Positions 6,442 through 12,026 of a DNA stretch of 12,026 nt are shown here, in pieces. The notes under the pieces are model-generated. The model was not told the origin of the DNA, searched no databases, and saw only the letters and a program-made list of their open reading frames with translations. Source of the stretch: JAKSCF01 sp028279945 (GTDB taxonomy: Bacteria; Bacillota; Clostridia; Peptostreptococcales; JAAYPU01). Position numbers and translations under genes: made by a program. The stretch is from positions 1 to 12,026 of the forward strand of contig JANQMT010000147.1 of NCBI GenBank assembly GCA_028279945.1. Reading direction: 5' to 3'. The number at the start of each line of letters is the position of its first letter. Position 1 is the stretch's first letter.

Positions 6442-6975
6442 ATGAAAATTCGAGATACAAAATACTATAAAATATGGTTTAAAGATGCATGGCCGTATGT
6501 AACCGGAGCGATACTCTTATCCGTATTTCAAATTGTGACATTTGCTACAACGGGAAATCCTTGGGGCGTGTCGGGAGTATTTGCAAACTGGGGTGCTTGG
6601 CTGTTTGAAACTCTTGGAGGCAGTGTAGATAGGTGGTATTACTTTAGTAGTCCCGGTGCTCAAGCAACGCTGGAAAGAGGACTGTTTAATGATCCGGGAA
6701 GTTTAAGAAATCTGGGAATCATTTTTGGAGCTCTTTTTGCAACACTTGCTGCTTCTCAATTCAAAATGAAAAAGATAAAGTCTAAAAAACAAATTGTTGC
6801 AGCTGCCTTAGGAGGCCTATTAATGGGATACGGTGCACGAATCGCTTTTGGTTGTAATATCGGTGCACTTTTCAGTGGTATTGCATCACTTTCCTTATCT
6901 GGATGGGTATTTGCTGTATTTATGTTCCTTGGAGCTGTAATCGGCAGTAAATTGCTAGTTAAATATTTTATGTAA
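6442..6975 (+). CDS. YeeE/YedE-family sulfur transporter, C-terminal half
   Basis: Inner-membrane protein of 177 residues that completes the split transporter started at 5113. Hydrophobic segments lie near 18-35, 90-105, 118-145 and 152-175, with a longer extracytoplasmic-type loop at about 38-88 (NPWGVSGVFANWG, SVDRWYYFSSPG). The motif GARIAFGCNIGALFSGIASLSLSGW (131-155) is the YeeE/YedE C-terminal signature, and Cys138 within it is the only cysteine of the protein, matching the conserved pore cysteine of full-length members. A TTG at 6436 is in frame but ATG 6442, six bases after AAGGAGGG, is the start. The flavoprotein gene follows after 12 bases. Both halves should assemble into one functional transporter. 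Confidence 0.87.
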   Translation: MKIRDTKYYKIWFKDAWPYVTGAILLSVFQIVTFATTGNPWGVSGVFANWGAWLFETLGGSVDRWYYFSSPGAQATLERGLFNDPGSLRNLGIIFGALFATLAASQFKMKKIKSKKQIVAAALGGLLMGYGARIAFGCNIGALFSGIASLSLSGWVFAVFMFLGAVIGSKLLVKYFM

Positions 6976-6987
6976 GGGGATAACACC

Positions 6988-8232
6988 ATGAGAGAAAAGA
7001 AAAGAGAACAATACGATGTTGTTATTATTGGAGGAGGATCGGCAGGTCTTACTGCAGGGATTTATGCGGGACGTGCCAAACTTAAGACTCTAATAATTGA
7101 ACAATCTCTGGTTGGAGGTTTGGCTACCAACACCAATGAAATAGAAAACTATCCTGGCTTTCCTGAAGGCGCATCGGGAAAAGAACTTATGGATCTTTTC
7201 CATCAGCAAGCTAAGAAATTTGATGTAAAATTTAAATTAACAGATGTAAAAAAAGTAGAACTGGAAGGTGAAACAAAGATAGTAGAAACCTTCAGAAATA
7301 TATATGAAGCTAAAGTTGTTATTATTGCAACCGGAGGAAGACCTAGAATAACCGGAGCCGAAAATGAAGAAGACTATTTAGGTAAGGGCATCGCTTTCTG
7401 CGCAACTTGTGATGCGGCTGCCAATACAGATAAAACTGTAGTGGTTATTGGCTCAGGCGATGCAGCCATTGAAGAAGGCATGTTTTTAACTAAGTTTGCC
7501 AGCGAAGTTATTGTTTCCGTTATACACGATACCGGTAAAATGGATTGCAACGAAATAGCAAAAGCTGCTGCATTGGCTAACTCAAAAATGAAATTTGAGT
7601 GGAATACGGTTGTTGAACGCTTTGAAGGTGAGGAGCAGCTTAAAACAACTGTTTTAAAGAATCTTAAAACCGGACAATTGATTCCCATTGATTGTCATAC
7701 ATGCTTTGAATTCATCGGTTATATTCCGAATACAGATGTATTTAAAGGCATTATTAACATGACGGACAAAGGCTATATCCTAACGGATGAAAATATGCGA
7801 ACCAATATTGAAGGCGTATATGCTGTAGGCGATGTACGCGAAAAATATCTTAGACAAGTGGCAACATGTGTTGGAGATGGAGCTATTGCAGGTGTTTGTG
7901 CGGAAAAATACATTGCAGAATGTGAAGCTTTTAATTCTCAGATCATGAAAGCAGATAAAGATGGTGTTGTTTATGTATTCAATGCTGTGGAAGCAGACCA
8001 GAGAGAATTATTGGCAAGAGTAGAAGAAATGGAAGCAGATTATAAAGAGGACTATCATTTTAATAAAATAGATGTTTACAAATCCAAAGGGCTGGCTCAC
8101 AAACTAGGGGTTACTTGCTTCCCATCTATAGCAATCATAAAAGACGGAAAAGTAGATCAAGTGATTGATCAAGAGATTTCGAAAGATTGTATACTCAATG
8201 CGCTTAAAGCTTGCGCTAAAGAAAGCGTTTAA
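6988..8232 (+). CDS. Thioredoxin-reductase-like flavoprotein fused to a CxxC-less thioredoxin-fold domain
   Basis: Cytoplasmic flavoprotein of 414 residues that probably reduces disulfides or persulfides on the sulfur carriers of this operon. Residues 8-315 are a thioredoxin-reductase-like domain: FAD motif VVIIGGGSAGLTAG (11-24), NEIENYPGFPEG (50-61), redox pair in FCATCDAA (Cys138, Cys141), second dinucleotide motif VVVIGSGDAA (151-160) and the FAD motif VYAVGDV (277-283). The HRRxxxR motif that gives NADPH preference is missing: that position reads VIHDTGKMDCNE. Residues 326-414 look like a thioredoxin fold with the cis-proline (TCFPS, Pro379) but with FNAVEAD where WCGPC would be, so this domain lacks a CxxC. 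Typical TrxR is about 310 residues, so this is a fusion. The start has AAGGGGA upstream. Last gene of the operon; it stops 6 bases before the convergent GT39 gene. Confidence 0.88.
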   Translation: MREKKREQYDVVIIGGGSAGLTAGIYAGRAKLKTLIIEQSLVGGLATNTNEIENYPGFPEGASGKELMDLFHQQAKKFDVKFKLTDVKKVELEGETKIVETFRNIYEAKVVIIATGGRPRITGAENEEDYLGKGIAFCATCDAAANTDKTVVVIGSGDAAIEEGMFLTKFASEVIVSVIHDTGKMDCNEIAKAAALANSKMKFEWNTVVERFEGEEQLKTTVLKNLKTGQLIPIDCHTCFEFIGYIPNTDVFKGIINMTDKGYILTDENMRTNIEGVYAVGDVREKYLRQVATCVGDGAIAGVCAEKYIAECEAFNSQIMKADKDGVVYVFNAVEADQRELLARVEEMEADYKEDYHFNKIDVYKSKGLAHKLGVTCFPSIAIIKDGKVDQVIDQEISKDCILNALKACAKESV

Positions 8233-8238
8233 TAGAGT

Positions 8239-9792
8239 TTATTGTGGTGAAACCTTGTAGATTTTAACATGCCACTCCTTTGTTAAAAAATATTTAGCGA
8301 TGCGCATACCATAATAGTTATCAAAAGAATCTACAAGGATGCAGCGCCGGTTTAAAAATTGCTGCATGTCATCATAGTATGGATAAAGATTACCATACAT
8401 GCCATTATACAAAGGGCGATGATTATAGATATAATCCATTTCTTCCGGATAAATGATATATTCGATTTGATTTTTATCGATATATTCGGAAAAAGATACT
8501 TGATTCTCCTCAAGGTAGGCCAAATTTCTGTAGTCATACAGCCCTTTGGATTCAAAATAATATGCTGCATTCAAATTAGCAAGTACGCGGCTGGTTTTGG
8601 GAACCGTTTTTCCTATGCTCGAAAGATAAGAGCCATAACTGACTTTGGTATAAGGTAAAATATTGGTTATACTAATTATTGTCAGAGCAGCTACAATAAA
8701 TAATAAGGCAAGCTTCTTGGGCATTAAACTGAGTTTTGATAAATCATAAATGACTAATAAATAAAGTAATGGAAAAAAGAAGACAATACTTGTTGGATTG
8801 TAACGGCCAATTAAAACAATACCCGCTAGTACACCTATTATAGCTAGGAAAGCAAAGATAATCCTTTCCCGTAGATGCGTATGAGTTTCTTTGAAGCAGT
8901 AATACAATGCTGCCGGTGCAGCAATGAAAAATAAAACAAATTGAAACCGGATATTAGGGGTATAATAAGTACCGCTGATGCCGTAATAAAGCTTTAACAG
9001 ATAGTATTTTAATTGGGTTGCTTTTTCAAATAAAGATTGCGTAACACCCAAATCTGACCCGTATGACCCGTAATCGGATAGATAGTCAGCATTAAAAGAT
9101 AAGCTGATAGCAATAAATACCGAAGCAAAAATACTTAGCAAAAGAATATATAATAACGGTAGCTTTATGGTTTTTTTTCTAAAGAAAAATTGATAACCAT
9201 ATAACAATCCAAATGGGATAGCAATAATAAAGCTATTAGGATGCATCCCAATGCTGATACCCATTAGAATACCGGTGATCATAACATGTTTAAGGGATAA
9301 ATCGTCAAGATGAACCATATTAATGGTTAGGGCTGTCATAAATATAAACAGCAGAATGATTTCTTGACGAGCAAAATGTGATGCATAAATAAATTGAATA
9401 TCCAATGCAAGTATGACAACGGATATCACCGACAGCCAAAGAGAATGAAATAATTGGTGTATTAATTTATAAAAGACCAATAATGTTAAAACACCAAAAA
9501 CCAAAGAGATAAAACGCATATTAAAAATAGTATACCCCAGGGTATGAATGACGGTTGCTTGTATGGTGTGAAAAAATATTTTTATGGCATGAGGGTTTCT
9601 GGGATACAAATCAAAAAAACTTTCGGTAGTTGAAAAAGTTCGTTTTTCCAAGATATCTCTGCTTAAACCACTCAGCCAGGATTCATCTGAATGGACAAAT
9701 GGAAATTCGGTAAGAAAAAAACTGTTGAGCACCAGATAGAGCAGTAAGAATATATAAATAAGATATTTACAAAGCTTATTATATTCAGTCAT
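8239..9792 (-). CDS. GT39/ArnT-like membrane glycosyltransferase
   Basis: Polytopic GT-C enzyme of 517 residues that would transfer a sugar from a polyprenyl-phosphate donor to a target outside the membrane. A first hydrophobic segment (9-28) is followed by the extracytoplasmic loop FVHSDESWLSGLSRDIL (32-48); Asp36 and Glu37 fit the catalytic acidic pair of the PMT/ArnT group. About ten more membrane segments extend to about residue 380 (for example 93-108, 118-136, 143-160, 170-200, 209-232, 283-300, 310-328, 334-352, 359-380). A soluble extracytoplasmic domain (385-517) contains PEEMDYIYN and the CILVDSFDNYYGMRI region. Acceptor and sugar are unknown. With the GT2 and aminotransferase upstream it fits an amino-sugar decoration pathway (inference). 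GGAGGA lies eight bases before the ATG. It is transcribed alone, divergent from the rhodanese lipoproteins. Confidence 0.8.
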   Translation of the reverse strand: MTEYNKLCKYLIYIFLLLYLVLNSFFLTEFPFVHSDESWLSGLSRDILEKRTFSTTESFFDLYPRNPHAIKIFFHTIQATVIHTLGYTIFNMRFISLVFGVLTLLVFYKLIHQLFHSLWLSVISVVILALDIQFIYASHFARQEIILLFIFMTALTINMVHLDDLSLKHVMITGILMGISIGMHPNSFIIAIPFGLLYGYQFFFRKKTIKLPLLYILLLSIFASVFIAISLSFNADYLSDYGSYGSDLGVTQSLFEKATQLKYYLLKLYYGISGTYYTPNIRFQFVLFFIAAPAALYYCFKETHTHLRERIIFAFLAIIGVLAGIVLIGRYNPTSIVFFFPLLYLLVIYDLSKLSLMPKKLALLFIVAALTIISITNILPYTKVSYGSYLSSIGKTVPKTSRVLANLNAAYYFESKGLYDYRNLAYLEENQVSFSEYIDKNQIEYIIYPEEMDYIYNHRPLYNGMYGNLYPYYDDMQQFLNRRCILVDSFDNYYGMRIAKYFLTKEWHVKIYKVSPQ

Positions 9793-9833
9793 TGAATATC
9801 CTCCGTTGATTTGAAGACGTTATTCTTACTGAT

Positions 9834-9842
9834 AGTATAGCA
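9834..9842 (-). promoter_or_regulatory. Possible extended -10 promoter of the GT39 gene
   Basis: On the - strand TGCTATACT matches TGn-TATACT about 42 bases before the GT39 start codon. The -35 region is poor. Confidence 0.4.
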
Positions 9843-9860
9843 TGATTTGAATAAATCTAT

Positions 9861-9891
9861 TTGAAAATTTTGTTTAATAAAAGAGTATAAG
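9861..9891 (+). promoter_or_regulatory. Possible promoter of the first rhodanese lipoprotein
   Basis: TTGAAA (9861-9866) and TATAAG (9886-9891) are separated by 19 bases (18 if GTATAA is taken as the -10), a little long. They lie just ahead of the ribosome site AAAGGAGG at 9905-9912. Confidence 0.35.
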
Positions 9892-9917
9892 CTAATTAGA
9901 AAGAAAGGAGGGTGACT

Positions 9918-10832
9918 ATGATAAAGAAAAAAGCAATATTGGTTGTGTTAATGCTGGTATGTGTTCTAAGTTTATCAGCTTGCGGCGGCTATGATTTTGA
10001 AGAAACAGGAACAGAAATCATATTAGCAGAGACGGCTCTTGATATGATGGATGATGAAGAGGTTGTTTTAGTCGATGCACAAAAGAACAGCACTTATATG
10101 AAACAACATATTCAAGGAGCTGTAAATATTGAAAGAAGCGATATTGTAGTATCAGAGCCTTTTCCAAATATGTTAGCCCCTAAAAAAGATATTGAAAAGA
10201 TATTGGGTAAAGCAGGTATATCCAATGACTCCACCGTTATTATTTATGATAACAATAACAATATGGATGCTGCAAGGCTTTGGTGGACGATGAAATTCTA
10301 TGGTCATGATTCAGTGAAAGTGATCAGCGGAGGATTCAACGCATTGATAGAGAAAGGTGCTGATACCGCTGAAGGAGATGAGACCAGATCATCTGCAAAA
10401 TATACGATTAATGAATCCAATGACCAAATGATTGCCACCTTAGATGATGTAATGGCTCAAATTAACAACCCTAAAGATAACGTTAAACTTTTAGATGTAA
10501 GAAGTACTGAAGAATATGAAGAGGGGACTATTCCCACATCTATTCATATTGACTACATCACCAACAATTATGAAGATGGCACCTATCGAAATGTGCAGGA
10601 TATTCAAATTAAATATGTGGAACAAGATATAAAGCCCGAGGATACAATTATTATGTATTGTAAGACTTCTATAAGAGCTGCTCAGACCTATTTAGCGTTG
10701 TACAATGCAGGTTACAGGGATTTAAAACTATATGATGGTGCATGGATAGAATACAGCTCTGATCCATCATTGCCGGTACAATACCCTGATGGTGAAGCAC
10801 CGGTTAAACCGAATATACAAGATCAGTCATAA
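9918..10832 (+). CDS. Rhodanese-domain lipoprotein with one active domain
   Basis: Exported, membrane-anchored thiosulfate:acceptor or 3-mercaptopyruvate-type sulfurtransferase, 304 residues. The signal peptide MIKKKAILVVLMLVCVLSLSAC ends in lipobox LSAC, with Cys22 as lipidation site. Two rhodanese modules follow. In the first (about 35-150) the active-site loop is IIYDNNNNMDAAR: Asp stands where the catalytic Cys would be, as in the inactive N-terminal domain of classical two-domain thiosulfate sulfurtransferases. In the second (about 170-285) VKLLDVRSTEEYEEGTIP is followed by IIMYCKTSIRAAQ, with Cys248 in a six-residue CKTSIR loop, and then DGAWIEYSSDPSLPV, which is typical of TST/MST enzymes. 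An in-frame GTG at 9912 overlaps the ribosome site, so ATG 9918 is chosen. It probably acts outside the membrane on thiosulfate or persulfides. Confidence 0.88.
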   Translation: MIKKKAILVVLMLVCVLSLSACGGYDFEETGTEIILAETALDMMDDEEVVLVDAQKNSTYMKQHIQGAVNIERSDIVVSEPFPNMLAPKKDIEKILGKAGISNDSTVIIYDNNNNMDAARLWWTMKFYGHDSVKVISGGFNALIEKGADTAEGDETRSSAKYTINESNDQMIATLDDVMAQINNPKDNVKLLDVRSTEEYEEGTIPTSIHIDYITNNYEDGTYRNVQDIQIKYVEQDIKPEDTIIMYCKTSIRAAQTYLALYNAGYRDLKLYDGAWIEYSSDPSLPVQYPDGEAPVKPNIQDQS

Positions 10833-10915
10833 GAAAATATAGTCTCATTGGATTTAGCTATCGTAATTTCTAATACAACATCGAAATAACCAGTGATAAT
10901 AGAGTGCTAAATCAA

Positions 10916-10924
10916 TGATATAAT
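10916..10924 (+). promoter_or_regulatory. Extended -10 promoter of the second rhodanese lipoprotein
   Basis: TGATATAAT is a perfect extended -10 (TGn-TATAAT). Transcription would begin near 10931, after the in-frame codon at 10923, supporting the start at 10977 and independent expression of this gene. Confidence 0.5.
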
Positions 10925-10976
10925 GTCCATAAGTTATTATGTTAAAAAAATAACAAGAATGGGGAGGAGTTTTTTA

Positions 10977-11927
10977 ATGTTATTTGAAAAGAAAAAACTT
11001 TTAGCTTTATTACTTGCTTTGGTATTAGTCTTTTCTTTAGCAGCTTGTGGAGGAGGCGCAGAAGAACCGGCAGAAGAGCCTGCAGCAGCTGAAGAGCCTG
11101 CAGAAGAGCCGGTTGAAGAAGTGGATGTAGTGGAAGAAGCAGCATTAGCATTCTTTGATGAACTTCCAGGTCTAATTGTGCCTGCAGAAGATGTTATAGC
11201 AAAGATCAATGATGGAGAAGAATTATTCCTATTGGATATAAGAAAAGCAGAAGATTACGCTGCGGGTCATTTAGTGGACTCAATTAATGCACCATGGGGA
11301 ACCAGCAGTTTAGTAGACAACCTTGACAGCATTCCTATGGATGAGACTGTATATGTATATTGTTATACAGGTCAAACAGCAGGTCAGACTGTTGGATTAA
11401 TGAAAATTGCCGGTTTCGATTCCAAATCTATCAAATATGGATTTAAGCTTGGAATCAGCAAAGTAGAAGGATATGAAGCGCTTATCACTACAGATGTTAA
11501 AGAGTTTGATGAGCCTCAAGGTTCTGAATTAGATCCTGAACTCAAGACTATGATTGCAGACTATTTCAGCAATATGAATGCAACTTATGGCAGCAATATC
11601 ATTCCTGCAGAAAAACTAAAAGAAGCGTTAGATGCAGAAGACGATAGTTATTTCTTAGTATCTATAAGACAAGCAGATGCTTATGCAGAAGGACATATAC
11701 CCGGAGCTATTAACATACCGTTTCAACCTGGTATGCAAGAAAGCTTTGGTGACTTGCCAAAAGATAAAACCATCGTTATTTATTGCTACAGTGGTCAAAC
11801 CGCCGGTCAAACAGTAGGTGGATTAAGAGCATTGGGTTATGATGCTATTTCTCTAAAATCCGGAATGGGAACACCTGTAACAGATCCTAGCGGATGGGCA
11901 AATGAAGGATTTGAAGTGGTTCAATAA
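10977..11927 (+). CDS. Tandem rhodanese-domain lipoprotein, both domains with catalytic cysteine
   Basis: Exported lipoprotein of 316 residues. Signal peptide MLFEKKKLLALLLALVLVFSLAAC has lipobox LAAC with lipidated Cys24. An acidic Glu-Pro-Ala spacer (about 29-48, units of EEPA) lifts the catalytic part off the membrane. Two rhodanese domains follow: the first (about 70-175) has LFLLDIRKAEDYAAGHL and VYCYTGQTAGQT with Cys129; the second (about 208-310) has YFLVSIRQADAYAEGHIPGAINIPF and IYCYSGQTAGQT with Cys270. The two active loops are nearly identical (CY[TS]GQTAGQTVG), so both should carry sulfur and the protein looks internally duplicated. Upstream in-frame codons from 10923 are rejected: GGGGAGGAG precedes ATG 10977 and the signal peptide begins there. 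It is separated by 144 bases and its own promoter from the first rhodanese gene. Substrate is probably thiosulfate, polysulfide or a thiol-bound sulfane (inference). Confidence 0.9.
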   Translation: MLFEKKKLLALLLALVLVFSLAACGGGAEEPAEEPAAAEEPAEEPVEEVDVVEEAALAFFDELPGLIVPAEDVIAKINDGEELFLLDIRKAEDYAAGHLVDSINAPWGTSSLVDNLDSIPMDETVYVYCYTGQTAGQTVGLMKIAGFDSKSIKYGFKLGISKVEGYEALITTDVKEFDEPQGSELDPELKTMIADYFSNMNATYGSNIIPAEKLKEALDAEDDSYFLVSIRQADAYAEGHIPGAINIPFQPGMQESFGDLPKDKTIVIYCYSGQTAGQTVGGLRALGYDAISLKSGMGTPVTDPSGWANEGFEVVQ

Positions 11928-11938
11928 AAAATAAATTA

Positions 11939-11957
11939 ATCCTTGTGCAACAAGGAT
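11939..11957 (+). terminator. Hairpin downstream of the second rhodanese gene
   Basis: ATCCTTGT and ACAAGGAT make a perfect 8-bp stem with a GCA loop, 11 bases after the stop codon. It lacks a T-tract downstream on the + strand (an A-rich stretch precedes it, giving a T-rich tract if read from the - strand), so it may be a 3'-end stabiliser or a terminator for a gene entering from the right. Confidence 0.45.
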
Positions 11958-11997
11958 CGGATAATACTTGATATTAACCTATTCATTTCATAATAGC

Positions 11998-12019
11998 TGG
12001 TATTCTATACAGGATACCA
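11998..12019. other. Inverted repeat near the window end
   Basis: TGGTATTC and GGATACCA pair over 8 positions (one G-T wobble) around TATACA. It may be an operator or RNA hairpin belonging to the next gene beyond the window; the context is cut off. Confidence 0.3.
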
Positions 12020-12026
12020 ACTAAAG

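Noticed and set aside
8198..8236. Possible terminator stem CGCT...AGCG at the end of the flavoprotein gene
   Set aside because: Only a 4-bp stem with a short T-run; too weak to call.
10933..10954. GTTATT/AATAAC hairpin in the leader of the second rhodanese gene as a riboswitch
   Set aside because: Six AT-rich pairs with a large loop; no conserved riboswitch core such as a SAM, T-box or cobalamin element.
10937..11209. Long - strand reading frames opposite the second rhodanese gene (rich in Ser/Ala/Gly or Leu/Gln)
   Set aside because: They arise from reading the EEPA-repeat region in the wrong strand; low-complexity composition and no start signals.
9918..11927. Idea that the GT39 enzyme glycosylates the neighbouring rhodanese lipoproteins
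   Set aside because: The linker of the second lipoprotein is Glu/Pro/Ala-rich with no Ser/Thr tract, and nothing beyond proximity supports it.
1..12026. Prophage, defence system or CRISPR content
   Set aside because: No integrase, phage structural, nuclease, toxin-antitoxin or repeat-spacer pattern is visible in any frame.

Overview
The window is AT-rich with strong AGGAGG-type ribosome binding sites and lipobox lipoproteins. Protein families and codon use resemble those of low-GC anaerobic Firmicutes, so it is most likely chromosomal DNA of a clostridial-type bacterium. No rRNA, tRNA, CRISPR, integrase or transposase gene is visible. There are two interleaved themes: sulfur trafficking on the + strand and lipid-linked glycan synthesis on the - strand.

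Left part (1-3590, - strand). Three genes are read right to left: a WecE-like sugar aminotransferase, a short family 2 glycosyltransferase only 3 bases further on, then an ATP-grasp ligase after a 330-base gap. The ATP-grasp gene lies between two copies of a ~97-base inverted repeat (1-97 and 1398-1493) and ends in a rho-independent terminator. The gap also holds a degenerate REP-like palindrome that supplies the stop codon of the glycosyltransferase.

Middle (3740-8232). A solitary TusA-like gene (+) converges on a LysR-type regulator (-) across a 9-bp hairpin. The regulator diverges from a five-gene + strand operon: N-terminal half of a YeeE/YedE (TsuA-type) sulfur transporter, two nearly identical TusA-like carriers, C-terminal half of the transporter, and a thioredoxin-reductase-like flavoprotein fused to a thioredoxin-fold domain that has lost its CxxC. 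Between regulator and operon is a GATA-N11-TATC dyad, a plausible LysR site.

Right part (8239-11927). A GT39/ArnT-like membrane glycosyltransferase (-) converges on the operon with 6 bases between stop codons. Divergent from it are two lipoproteins, each with two rhodanese domains. In the first only the second domain keeps the catalytic cysteine; in the second both do.

Working model (inference). The rhodanese lipoproteins handle sulfane sulfur or thiosulfate outside the membrane, the split YeeE channel imports thiosulfate or its sulfur, the three-cysteine TusA proteins take it up inside, and the flavoprotein reduces the resulting per/disulfides, under LysR control. The aminotransferase, GT2 and GT39 fit a pathway that makes an amino sugar, loads a sugar on polyprenyl phosphate and transfers it outside the membrane. 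Whether the glycan and sulfur genes are functionally linked cannot be told from sequence.
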